64,000 nucleotides of DNA, from NCBI GenBank assembly GCA_021156175.1, contig JAJNBL010000007.1:41016-105015 (forward strand). Reading direction: 5' to 3'. The position numbers and the translations under genes are program-made. This DNA is from Rickettsiales bacterium. GTDB lineage: Bacteria; Pseudomonadota; Alphaproteobacteria; Rickettsiales; JAJNBL01. The notes beneath the pieces were generated by a model. That model was not told the DNA's origin, did not search any database, and was given only the letters and a program-made list of their open reading frames with translations. Position 1 is the first letter of the stretch; the number at the start of each line of letters is the position of its first letter. This document shows positions 1 to 8,075 of the stretch, piece after piece.

Positions 1-362
1 TGTAGCTTTTACTCATGATGTTATTCCTTATTTCCTTGTTACTGGAGAGTAACATAACAATATATTGAGGAGGTTTACAACTAATAGATGTTATAAAAAG
101 GGTAGAATTGAAAATTGCCCCGACTTTAGATTGAATAAAGAATAGAATTAAGCTATTAGTAATGGCGGTATACGGATTTTCTAAAGCTCTCTTCTTCTGC
201 TTTCATAGCTCTATTGTTATGTTCCCTTCCAGACAGCAAACACATCTAAGGGCTGTGGAAAAAAGTAAAATTAGGGGGGAGAGACAATAGAAATCTCCCT
301 TGAACTCTAAGGCCTTCCCTGCTAAAACGTTCCCCAGACAGTATATTGCATAAGGTAAGCCC
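1..362. other. Left-edge stretch without a recognised gene
   Basis: A+T-rich stretch before the first confident gene. Only short open frames occur, and none has a ribosome binding site plus a recognisable product. A minus-strand frame over 246-437 overlaps the zinc-finger gene and looks like a shadow. The stretch probably holds the promoter for the genes at 363 and 561, but I could not pick one with confidence. Confidence 0.5.
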
Positions 363-545
363 ATGGAACCGTTCGAAATCGTTTATACAGATAAGTCGGA
401 AGTACATTGCGGTGGGGCAGGCGGGAGCCTTGGCCATCCCGTAGTGTATCTTGAGCTCGCTCCCAAAGGTGAAGTAACCTGTCCTTATTGCAGCCGTAAG
501 TTTATCCTGGTGGCATCATCTGAGACCACTGCAGCCCATACCTAA
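363..545 (+). CDS. Zinc-finger CHCC-type domain protein
   Basis: Small 60-residue protein that fits the zf-CHCC family, whose mitochondrial relative is the NDUFS6 subunit of complex I. The metal-ligand pattern is visible as Cys16, His25 (in LGHP), Cys40 and Cys43 (in CPYC), which is the family's C-H-C-C order. In alphaproteobacteria such proteins are usually annotated as zinc-finger domain proteins; a link to complex I assembly is plausible by homology but not shown here. A purine-rich AAGG precedes the ATG. The stop lies 15 bases before the M16 peptidase gene, so the two are probably co-transcribed. Confidence 0.82.
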   Translation: MEPFEIVYTDKSEVHCGGAGGSLGHPVVYLELAPKGEVTCPYCSRKFILVASSETTAAHT

Positions 546-560
546 ATAAAGCGTAATATC

Positions 561-1817
561 ATGCCTGATATCTCTACCCTTTCTAACGGCCTTACGGTCG
601 CAAGCGTTACCATGCCGGAAGTCGAATCCGTCTCCATTAACGTCTGGGTCAAGACGGGCAGCCGGTATGAAACAGCTGAAACGGCAGGGATTTCCCATCT
701 CCTGGAGCATATGGTGTTTAAAGGCACTCGCAAGCGCTCTGCGCTCGATATTGCGGAGTCTTTGGATAATGTGGGCGGGGCACTCAATGCCTATACCAGC
801 CGGGAGCATACGGTTTATTACGCGAAAGTCCTTAAAGGCGATGCCGAGTTGGCGGTGGATGTGTTATCGGATCTCGTCCAGAACGCGACCTTTCTTCCTG
901 AGGAATTGGTGCGGGAGCGGGGAGTGGTCTTGCAGGAAATCGCACAGTCTTTCGATACGCCCGATGATATCGTGTTTGATTACTACCAGCAGGCTGCATT
1001 TCCCGGGCAATCCATCGGGCATCCGATTTTAGGTTCCGAAGAAATCATTGAGGGCTTGACGGAGGAACATCTTCGCGAGCATGTGCGCACATTCTACCAT
1101 ACCGGCGGGATTGTCATCACTGCGGCGGGAAATATCACCCATGCGCAGGTACTAAAGCTGGCAGAGCGCTATTTTGGGGATATGCCGAAAGCAGAGGCGC
1201 CTCAGCCACCCAAAGCCGTCTATAAAGGCGGGGAGAGTCGCACTGAGCGCGAGTTGGAGCAAATCCATCTGGTGATGGGTATGGAAGCCTATTCGCACCA
1301 TGCGCCGGAATATTATACCCAGCAGCTGTTGGCGTTGATTTTGGGGGGAGGGATGTCCTCCCGCTTGTTCCAGGAGATCCGAGAGAAGCGGGGCTTGGCC
1401 TATAGCATTTCCTGCTTTAGTTCGTGTTATGATGATACGGGGATGTTTGGGATTTACTCCGGCACGTCGGACGCGCAAGTGCAGGAACTTATCGAAGTGA
1501 CCTGCAATGAGCTAAAGCGGTCCGTTGGGACCTTAACTCCGGAAGAACTTCAACGTGCTAAGACGCAAGTCAAAGCCGGCATGCTGATGGCGCGCGAACG
1601 CCCCTCTGCGCGCGCAGAAGAGCTTGGCCGGCATCTGATGGTGCATGGACGCTATATCCCGATGGAAGAGTTGCTCGCTCGCGTGGAAGAAGTCACGCTG
1701 CCGGGGCTGCATAATCTTATGGAGCAGCTACTTTCGCAATCCTCACTGACCATCGCCACGATCGGCAATGTGAAAAACATTGAGCCGTTTGAGAAGACAG
1801 CGGCGCGGTTGCGGTGA
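561..1817 (+). CDS. M16 family zinc metallopeptidase (processing-peptidase-like)
   Basis: A 418-residue single-unit member of the pitrilysin/mitochondrial processing peptidase beta family. The inverted zinc motif HxxEH is seen as HLLEH at residues 46-50, with the distal zinc-ligand Glu126 in VVLQE at the family spacing of about 75 residues after His50. The glycine-rich loop of the family appears around residues 263-266 (LGGGMSSRLFQEIREKRGL). Length matches the bacterial MPP-like subfamily, which Rickettsia and other alphaproteobacteria carry. The expected role is degradation or processing of peptides; the substrate is unknown. It follows the zf-CHCC gene closely on the same strand and runs convergent with the ankyrin gene that ends at 1835. 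Confidence 0.93.
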   Translation: MPDISTLSNGLTVASVTMPEVESVSINVWVKTGSRYETAETAGISHLLEHMVFKGTRKRSALDIAESLDNVGGALNAYTSREHTVYYAKVLKGDAELAVDVLSDLVQNATFLPEELVRERGVVLQEIAQSFDTPDDIVFDYYQQAAFPGQSIGHPILGSEEIIEGLTEEHLREHVRTFYHTGGIVITAAGNITHAQVLKLAERYFGDMPKAEAPQPPKAVYKGGESRTERELEQIHLVMGMEAYSHHAPEYYTQQLLALILGGGMSSRLFQEIREKRGLAYSISCFSSCYDDTGMFGIYSGTSDAQVQELIEVTCNELKRSVGTLTPEELQRAKTQVKAGMLMARERPSARAEELGRHLMVHGRYIPMEELLARVEEVTLPGLHNLMEQLLSQSSLTIATIGNVKNIEPFEKTAARLR

Positions 1818-1834
1818 TATTCTAAGTTGCGTAG

Positions 1835-2809
1835 CTATTGCTTTCCAAGAGTACCGACAGTCTTAGAATCCTCTATTGCATCGGAAAAACTTTTGCATTT
1901 TTTTGAAAGGATTTGCCCTACCGCATCCGGGGTCGAGGATTTTGTTACTCTGAAAGTATAAAGTTCCTCGGTCTTGGGTTTTGCGGTACAAAGTAGTGCA
2001 CCTATATCTTTTATAGAAAGATGGGGTAGAATAGACGACTGCAGCCTCTCAGGAGGCAGAGATTTGGCTATATTGCCGCTTTTAGAAATAATGTCTGCAA
2101 TAGGGAGACATGCCTGGTTCTCCAGCACTTCACGATATACCTGATCCCAAGGTTTTGTCCTGTCTTTAAGTAGATAATACGTGTTTTTTTTCCGGTCGTG
2201 TCGAGTTTCAAATAATGTATCAAACGTACTATCCTGAATGCCAAGCAATGTTTTTACGTTTTCTTTATCGCTTTTCTGAAGGCGTGCGCCGGCAGTTAGA
2301 AGAATTTTTACAGCATCTGTATGCCCGCCCAGAAGCGCCAAGAACAAGGGGGTTATATTCGTATCATTCTTCGTATTGATATCTGCACCTGCTCCAATCA
2401 GCAATTTTATGATTGTTGTATGGCCTTTTTGGGCTGCAAAAGATAGAGGTGTATTGCCCAAAGCATCTTTGGCATGGGTATTCGCATTGTTTGCGAGCAA
2501 AAGCTGCGTTGCGTTATTGTTCCCCAGAAGAGCTACACAGTGCAAAGTTGTCATATTATATATATCTGTCCCATTGACGTCTGCATTATAGCGGATTAGT
2601 AGTCCCATTATATCAGATCTCTCGAAAGCAGCTGTCAAATGCAAAAGAGGATTTCCGCGATCTGTGGGGGTGGGTGTATTGGCATCCGCGCCTTTTTCTA
2701 GATATTTTTGTATTTTTTTTAGATTTACTGAGTCAAACGCCCTCAAAAGCTTTTTGTTAAGTTTTTCCTGTTGTGTTGAAGTGTGGGCTTTGCTGAAGGA
2801 GTTTTTCAT
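1835..2809 (-). CDS. Ankyrin-repeat protein with C-terminal F-box-like motif
   Basis: A 324-residue protein. Residues about 50-190 hold four to five ankyrin repeats, with the hallmarks TPLSFAAQKGH and TPLFLALLGGH followed by GADIN- or GARL-type turns. Residues 251-285 read LPPERLQSSILPHLSIKDIG and continue with a small hydrophobic helix, which fits the F-box pattern LPxE...I...L...D. No signal peptide or membrane segment. Ankyrin plus C-terminal F-box is a design of poxvirus and Orientia effectors that recruit the host SCF ubiquitin ligase; that role here is inference. An AGGAAC site lies 7 bases before the ATG. It lies downstream of ctrA, behind a terminator, so it has its own transcript. 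The ankyrin call is firm; the F-box call is moderate. Confidence 0.85.
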   Translation of the reverse strand: MKNSFSKAHTSTQQEKLNKKLLRAFDSVNLKKIQKYLEKGADANTPTPTDRGNPLLHLTAAFERSDIMGLLIRYNADVNGTDIYNMTTLHCVALLGNNNATQLLLANNANTHAKDALGNTPLSFAAQKGHTTIIKLLIGAGADINTKNDTNITPLFLALLGGHTDAVKILLTAGARLQKSDKENVKTLLGIQDSTFDTLFETRHDRKKNTYYLLKDRTKPWDQVYREVLENQACLPIADIISKSGNIAKSLPPERLQSSILPHLSIKDIGALLCTAKPKTEELYTFRVTKSSTPDAVGQILSKKCKSFSDAIEDSKTVGTLGKQ

Positions 2810-2904
2810 AGTTATGTTCCTGGTTTTGGTGTAATTAATTTTTTGTACACCAGTATCTGATGCATATCCAGGAAAAAATCAAGGATTCCGAGGATTCGGC
2901 AAAC

Positions 2905-2936
2905 AAAAACGGCCCGTGAATCCACGGGCCGTTTTT
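2905..2936 (-). terminator. Rho-independent terminator after ctrA
   Basis: Perfect stem ACGGCCCGTG / CACGGGCCGT with a 4-base loop, flanked by five A on one side and five T on the other. It lies 23 bases beyond the ctrA stop and could act in both directions. Confidence 0.93.
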
Positions 2937-2958
2937 ATGTGAAACGTAATTTCAACTT

Positions 2959-3696
2959 CTAGTGGCTAGCAGCCTCTGTACGCGCTGCCGCTTTCACGGT
3001 ATTGGTCACCATATTGGTTTCCTCTGGGTCTTTCAGCACATAGCCGCGGCCCCAAACGGTTTCAATATAGTTCTCACCACCAGATGCTTCCGCTAACTTC
3101 TTACGAAGTTTGCACACGAATACGTCGATAATTTTGAGTTCAGGCTCATCAATACCGCCATAGAGATGGTTCAAGAACATCTCTTTAGTGAGGATCGTGC
3201 CCTTACGGAGCGCGAGCAACTCAAGAATTGCATATTCTTTGCTCGTCAAGTGGAGCGGACGACCATCAACGTCGATGGTACGGTTATCCAAGTTAACGGC
3301 AACTTTGCCAACGCGGATAACAGACTCCGAATGTCCTTTCGAACGACGAACGATCGCCTGGATACGTGCAACCAACTCACCACGGTTAAATGGTTTTGTG
3401 AGGTAGTCATCAGCACCGAAGCCCAAGCCTTTGATTTTCTGTTCTGCACCGGACAAGCCAGAGAGAATAAGAATCGGGATTTTTACTTTCGCTGCGCGCA
3501 GACGAAGCAATACTTCATACCCGTCAATATCTGGCAGCATCAAATCCAGAATGATAATATCATAATCGTAAATTTTACCGATCTCCAGGCCTTCTTCTCC
3601 GAGCTCGGCAACGTCACAGATAATACCTTCAGACGCTAAAGCCAACTCAATGGATCTTGCTGTCGACGCATCATCTTCAACCAATAGTGCACGCAT
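2959..3696 (-). CDS. ctrA: Cell-cycle response regulator CtrA
   Basis: A 245-residue OmpR-type response regulator, the master cell-cycle transcription factor of alphaproteobacteria. The receiver has the acidic pair at EDD (residues 7-9), phospho-acceptor Asp51 in ILDLMLPD, and Lys in the LTKPF loop. The C-terminal winged helix contains [12 protein letters not shown] and ends in the CtrA-typical [15 protein letters not shown]. Length agrees with Caulobacter CtrA, with a slightly longer tail ending EAASH. An AGAAGAGG site precedes the ATG. The upstream region carries three TTAA-N7-TTAA boxes and a GANTC (CcrM-type) site at 3765-3769, which suggests autoregulation. The gene stands alone and is closed by a strong terminator. 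Confidence 0.96.
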   Translation of the reverse strand: MRALLVEDDASTARSIELALASEGIICDVAELGEEGLEIGKIYDYDIIILDLMLPDIDGYEVLLRLRAAKVKIPILILSGLSGAEQKIKGLGFGADDYLTKPFNRGELVARIQAIVRRSKGHSESVIRVGKVAVNLDNRTIDVDGRPLHLTSKEYAILELLALRKGTILTKEMFLNHLYGGIDEPELKIIDVFVCKLRKKLAEASGGENYIETVWGRGYVLKDPEETNMVTNTVKAAARTEAASH

Positions 3697-4267
3697 GTTA
3701 TATGCCTCTTCTTAGTATTTAAAATAAAACCGATTTCGATGCTCAAGCAATTGCTAGAGGACTTGAATCACCGTTTTCAGTTACACATCGCCATCACACC
3801 AGAGCAGAAAACTGCCGTGATGTATCTTTCTGATCTGTCTTCGTGTGCCCTACCTGAAACACATAAACATTATCATGGACAAGCGAGATACACGTAATCA
3901 GTTAATAGTTCGTTAACGTCACGGTAAATAATTACCGCAAAATAGTTAACATAAAGTTAATTTAGAATTAATTCTAACCGAAAAAGAGGTAAAAAGCAAG
4001 GGAATATTAATAAAACTCTTAAATGTAAGCAAATTTGTATTAACAAAACCCCTTAAAAGCCTTGTGGATTAAGGAACTGCAGCTGCTAAAGTTTTTTCTA
4101 TTTGAGATTGAAAAGAGGAGAGGGAATATGATTATAAATTTCTGGACTGATGCTCCAGAAGCCAGAAATGCTTCGTTAGGCTCTTGAAAGTCATTGTTTT
4201 TCAAGTGTATTTATAATAAATTAATTTTACTTTACTATTATTTATTCAAACGAAGTGAGTTGATCCA
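3697..4267. other. Divergent regulatory intergenic region (ctrA / 303-residue protein)
   Basis: A 571-base A+T-rich gap between divergent genes. It holds the CtrA-box cluster listed separately, a GAATC methylation-type site at 3765-3769, and an imperfect inverted repeat TTTCTGG/CCAGAAA at 4139-4168 that overlaps a second one, CTGGA/TCCAG. No protein-coding frame of note. The length and the boxes suggest it serves both genes. Confidence 0.6.
3902..3971. promoter_or_regulatory. Cluster of three TTAA-N7-TTAA CtrA boxes
   Basis: Exact full CtrA sites are seen at 3902-3916, 3946-3960 and 3957-3971; the last two share the middle TTAA, giving TTAA-N7-TTAA-N7-TTAA. They lie 206-275 bases upstream of the ctrA ATG and about 300 bases upstream of the divergent gene at 4268. 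The TTAA-N7-TTAA consensus is established for CtrA. Three exact matches within 70 bases are very unlikely by chance, so autoregulation is a strong inference. Confidence 0.85.
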
Positions 4268-5179
4268 ATGTCCAAATTACGCGCCGAATTGGAAGTAGTC
4301 CTTAACAATATGGAAATTAATGAAGAAGTACGTTTGGAGCAGGTCAAGTCGTTCCTTCAAGACTTCGAAGAAGAAACGCTGAAAGATGATTTATTTTCTT
4401 TTTTGGAACCGGTTGCTGAAAACGGCCGTCTTGAGGTATTGGAGTATCTGGTGAACTTGTTCAGAGAAATGGAACAAGAACCTGAAAATTGGAAAGAAGT
4501 GCTGAAAATTGGATATTCTGTTGTATTTTCTGCTGTGGCAGGAGGCCATCCTGAGGTGCTGAAATATTGGGTGAACCTCTATAAGGAAGTGGAGGAACAA
4601 GAACCTGGAATGTTGAAAGAAGTGATGAATGTTCTAAATGAGACTCAGCTGGAGGGTGAAATATATCCCTATACTATTAAGCTTGCGATAGCGATTGCGA
4701 GCGAAGCCGGATTTACCAAGGAAGAACTTAAGTCTGTGCTTGAGGCAATGTTTAGTCCAGAATCGACTGAAGGAATGCTTGCTTGCTTCGGAACCGAGGA
4801 TACTAACGGAATCATAGAGGGTATTATCGCGCAGCAAGATGAAATCCTTCAAATGGCAGATGACAGGCTTGCGCAGTATAATCAAATTAAAAAGACACAG
4901 CGGTTACTAACTGCTGTAGGCGAAAATGAAAGGTTGAGTATTCATACTTTTTTCCGTCCATCGGTAAACGATTCCCCCGTAAATGTATTACCATCGGAAC
5001 TGCGCGCTGAAATCCTTTCCGATGCGCTTGGAATAGATAAGCGCATTATATTGAAATATGAAGCGGGTGATTTTGAAGCAATCAAATCTGAAAGTAATTT
5101 AGTCAAAACCCTTTACCCTAACTGGCAGGAGCGGGTGGAACAAAGAAGGCAAGAACGAGCAGCAAGAGAACGGGAATAG
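4268..5179 (+). CDS. Unrecognised protein with ankyrin-like helices and a C-terminal F-box-like motif
   Basis: A 303-residue, highly acidic and helical protein with no signal peptide or membrane segment. Two segments (about residues 45-67 and 85-109) repeat the pattern VAENGRLEVLEYLVNL / VAGGHPEVLKYWVNLY, like degenerate ankyrin repeats. Residues 241-251 read LPSELRAEIL, resembling the first helix of an F-box, followed by a Glu/Arg-rich tail ending RRQERAARERE. The pairing of ankyrin-like and F-box-like parts echoes the protein at 1835-2809. It is transcribed divergently from ctrA across the CtrA-box region. The function is unknown; a host-directed effector is an inference. Confidence 0.7.
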   Translation: MSKLRAELEVVLNNMEINEEVRLEQVKSFLQDFEEETLKDDLFSFLEPVAENGRLEVLEYLVNLFREMEQEPENWKEVLKIGYSVVFSAVAGGHPEVLKYWVNLYKEVEEQEPGMLKEVMNVLNETQLEGEIYPYTIKLAIAIASEAGFTKEELKSVLEAMFSPESTEGMLACFGTEDTNGIIEGIIAQQDEILQMADDRLAQYNQIKKTQRLLTAVGENERLSIHTFFRPSVNDSPVNVLPSELRAEILSDALGIDKRIILKYEAGDFEAIKSESNLVKTLYPNWQERVEQRRQERAARERE

Positions 5180-5217
5180 GAGTGAGCCTCCTATTACCTC
5201 CGTCATTGCAGGCAGCA

Positions 5218-5871
5218 TTAAGCCGCCGATTTTTTACCCAGCGCTACTGTAAAAGGAGCCTCGGTTTGTTTTCGGATTTCCTCAACCGTAACATCCGGGG
5301 CATGGTCCACAAGCACCATACCTTGCGGGGTGATATCGAATACGCCAAGTTCTGTAATCACCCGATCCACGACTTTAGTGCCCGTCAGGGGTAAATTGCA
5401 TTGTTTCACGAGCTTCGCTGAGCCATCTTTTGCCGAATGTGCCATTAGGACAACCACGCGCTTTACGCCCGCCACCAGGTCCATCGCCCCGCCCATGCCT
5501 TTGACCATTTTGCCAGGCACGGTCCAGTTCGCCAGATCCCCTTGTTCTGAGACCTGTAGCGCGCCGAGGATCGTTAAATCAATATGTCCGCCCCGGATCA
5601 TTCCAAAAGAGTAAGCACTATCGAAATAGGCGCTCTCAGGCAGTTCCGTGATCGTCTGCTTGCCGGCGTTAATAAGATCGGGATCGACTTGCTCTTCCGT
5701 AGGGAAAGGACCCATGCCGAGCATCCCGTTTTCGCTTTGCAGCGTCACATGGATATCGTCGCGGATAAAGTTCGCCACTTGGGTGGGCATGCCAATACCG
5801 AGATTGACGTAAAACCCGTCTTTAAATTCCCGTTCGGCGATTCTGCACATATCATCTTGTGTCCAGGGCAT
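5218..5871 (-). CDS. scoB: 3-oxoacid CoA-transferase subunit B
   Basis: A 217-residue beta subunit of a family I CoA transferase, which moves CoA between succinyl-CoA or acetyl-CoA and a 3-oxoacid. The catalytic Glu47 lies in the family motif SENG (SENGMLGMGP). NLGIGMPTQVANF near the N-terminus and GGAMDLVAG in the middle are also typical. Length is normal. It lies 29 bases downstream of the alpha-subunit gene on the same strand, and an AAGGAGAA site precedes the ATG. Succinyl-CoA:acetoacetate transferase is the most likely specificity by similarity, but acetate or butyrate CoA transferase cannot be excluded. Confidence 0.93.
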   Translation of the reverse strand: MPWTQDDMCRIAEREFKDGFYVNLGIGMPTQVANFIRDDIHVTLQSENGMLGMGPFPTEEQVDPDLINAGKQTITELPESAYFDSAYSFGMIRGGHIDLTILGALQVSEQGDLANWTVPGKMVKGMGGAMDLVAGVKRVVVLMAHSAKDGSAKLVKQCNLPLTGTKVVDRVITELGVFDITPQGMVLVDHAPDVTVEEIRKQTEAPFTVALGKKSAA

Positions 5872-5900
5872 AATGTTCTCCTTTGTCTAATATCTAGTAT

Positions 5901-6611
5901 CTACGCTGCTTTGCACAAGGTACGCTGTTCAATGCGTTTCTCATAATTGCTGCCTTGGAAGATTCGCTTCACGAAAATTCCTGGCGTATGAATCATATCC
6001 GGCTCTAACTCTCCCACCTCCACAAGCTCCTCGACTTCTGCAATGGTCACGCGCGCCGCGGTCGCGATAATCGGATTGAAGTTCCGTGCGGTTTTGCGGA
6101 AAACCAGGTTACCAGATTTATCACCCTTCCAAGCTTTCACAATCGCGATATCGCCGAACAATCCCCGTTCCATGACGTAATGTTCGCCATTAAATTCGCG
6201 GACTTCCTTCCCTTCCGCAACGACTGTTCCCACGCCTGTTTTTGTATAGAATGCTGGAATGCCCGCACCGCCTGCGCGGATGCGTTCCGCTAAGGTTCCT
6301 TGCGGATTGAGCTCAAGCTCGAGTTCGCCATTTAAATATTGCTGCTCAAATGTTTTATTTTCACCCACATAGGAGGAGATCATCTTCTTGATCTGGCGGG
6401 TTTTAAGCATAATTCCAAGTCCAAAATCATCGACACCGCAATTGTTGCTGACCACCGTAATGCCTTTCACACCAGAATCGCGAATTGCCGTAATACAATT
6501 CTCAGGAATCCCGCAAAGCCCGAAGCCTCCGGCCATTAGCATGATATTATCCTGCAATAACCCTTTTAGTGCTTCGTTCGCATTCTTATATACTTTCCCT
6601 GTCACGCTCAC
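5901..6611 (-). CDS. scoA: 3-oxoacid CoA-transferase subunit A
   Basis: A 236-residue alpha subunit of the same family I CoA transferase. The signature [10 protein letters not shown] lies near residue 28, and [19 protein letters not shown] at about 104-122. It is the first gene of a two-gene operon with scoB. Together they let the cell use acetoacetate or scavenge CoA esters, feeding acetyl-CoA. The ATG is preceded by a GGAGAG-like site. Confidence 0.93.
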   Translation of the reverse strand: MSVTGKVYKNANEALKGLLQDNIMLMAGGFGLCGIPENCITAIRDSGVKGITVVSNNCGVDDFGLGIMLKTRQIKKMISSYVGENKTFEQQYLNGELELELNPQGTLAERIRAGGAGIPAFYTKTGVGTVVAEGKEVREFNGEHYVMERGLFGDIAIVKAWKGDKSGNLVFRKTARNFNPIIATAARVTIAEVEELVEVGELEPDMIHTPGIFVKRIFQGSNYEKRIEQRTLCKAA

Positions 6612-6768
6612 TCTCCTTCGTACAAGTTCATAATGTTACCCATTAGTCTTTAAGGATAAGTGCATTATCTGTAAAGGGGAAACTGGAGAAGTATCAAAAT
6701 CATGGCACGATGATTTCCTTTACAATCCGTTGGGATTTTGCTGGGAAGGATCTATTATAAACGGGAGA

Positions 6769-7866
6769 TTATTTCCTTGGTTCGCTGCTTTTCTGAGGAC
6801 TCTTGGCCGTGCTGGCCTCTGGACTTTTACTGCTACTTAAATCTTCGGGTTTAGAACTGGATTGCATTCCAACTCCTTTCAGGGACTCTCCTAACTTCTT
6901 TGCCGCTGAGGTGATATCCTTGCCTGCGTCTTGTCCCTTATGCTTTTCTCTTAGCTTAATAAGTTCCTCTGAGCCAAAAGAGGAAGACCTGTCTGTTTTG
7001 TTTTGCTTGAATTCAGAACGTTTCTCTAATGCGGACGCTGATTTTCGGGCATTATCCCCTTTTTCTTCAGCGCCCATCGCCTCTGTGGTGCCTTTCTCTC
7101 CTGGTGTATTATGCCGCCCCCGAAGCTCAGCAATTTTTTCTGGATCAAGAGAGCTGACGCGCTCCCGTTTAGCAAGCTGCAGAAATTCAGGACGTGCAGC
7201 CGATAGTGATTTTCGGTGAGAATCTCCATCCTTCTCCAGCATGGCGGCTTTTTCTTTTTGAGTAGCTTTCTCAAGGGTTTCGGTTGCCCCTTTTTGAAGA
7301 GCAGGAGCCTCTTTATCCATACGCTCCCGCATTCCATCGATCATCGATGCAACCCTCTCTGAAGGAGCCGGTTTTGCAATGACCGTATCATTTAACGCTT
7401 GTACCTGTGCAAGTGTAGAACCCCTATTCTCAAGCGCATTTAACGCACCTTGGGCAGAGTTTTTTTGTTCTGTGGGGGATCTATTAGGCAGTGGTTTTGC
7501 AAGTTCGGAAAGATTGGCTGTCCACCCTTGAACGACCAGGCCTCCTACCATTTTTTCTTTTCCTGCTATTGCGGGGTTTTGTAGATAGAATTGCATCTGG
7601 TTATTGAATTGCACCGCACTGAGTGCAGACAGCATTTCCACGCCCTTTCCCTGAAATTCCTCTTTGGCCCCGAGGTTTGTGGTAAGGTGTTCCTTAAATG
7701 AGTTGATATCGGTAACGCCACGTGCTTTCGCATCATCTTTTAACGTGGCATTCCCTGTTTCAGGGTTAACTTTGTAGAATTCGTTATATTTCTCATAAAC
7801 GGCTTTAAGCAATGCGGTATTCACTTCTGGCTGCTTAAGGGCATCGCTTCCTGAATCTTTGCTCAT
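6769..7866 (-). CDS. Unrecognised Ser/Lys-rich protein with duplicated C-terminal module
   Basis: I do not recognise a family. The product is about 365 residues from the ATG at 7866, which has a GAGGGGG site just upstream; a TTG 15 bases earlier would add five residues. The N-terminal 120 residues look folded (helices with YEKYNEFYKVNPETGNATLK). The rest is polar and low-complexity. Two units of about 50 residues (215-263 and 271-321) align as GD-x-x-RKS-x-SA ... EF-x-Q ... R-x-SS ... E-x-I-x-x-LR-x-x-H. The tail is rich in Ser, Lys and Pro. No signal peptide or membrane segment. The style resembles secreted effectors of intracellular bacteria, but this is only inference. Confidence 0.75.
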   Translation of the reverse strand: MSKDSGSDALKQPEVNTALLKAVYEKYNEFYKVNPETGNATLKDDAKARGVTDINSFKEHLTTNLGAKEEFQGKGVEMLSALSAVQFNNQMQFYLQNPAIAGKEKMVGGLVVQGWTANLSELAKPLPNRSPTEQKNSAQGALNALENRGSTLAQVQALNDTVIAKPAPSERVASMIDGMRERMDKEAPALQKGATETLEKATQKEKAAMLEKDGDSHRKSLSAARPEFLQLAKRERVSSLDPEKIAELRGRHNTPGEKGTTEAMGAEEKGDNARKSASALEKRSEFKQNKTDRSSSFGSEELIKLREKHKGQDAGKDITSAAKKLGESLKGVGMQSSSKPEDLSSSKSPEASTAKSPQKSSEPRK

Positions 7867-8075
7867 ACCGTGCCCCCTCAAACCACAGGCATTCTTGTCG
7901 ATACTATCTTTGAGTATACTACGGATTGGTAAATAAAATAATACATTGGAAGGGGTTTGTCTTGATTTTGACGCTAAGATTCGGTAGAATCCCCCCTCAT
8001 TTAGGGAAGTTTAGTCCACTTTGAGTTGCAATTTCCCCTCATTTTTTCGTATCTATTGCCACACGGGAGAAATAC

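Noticed and set aside
246..437. 63-residue minus-strand frame at the left edge
   Set aside because: It overlaps the zinc-finger gene antisense and has no support from motifs.
3166..3639. 157-residue plus-strand frame opposite ctrA
   Set aside because: It is fully antisense to the highly conserved ctrA and has no recognisable product; it is a shadow of codon bias.
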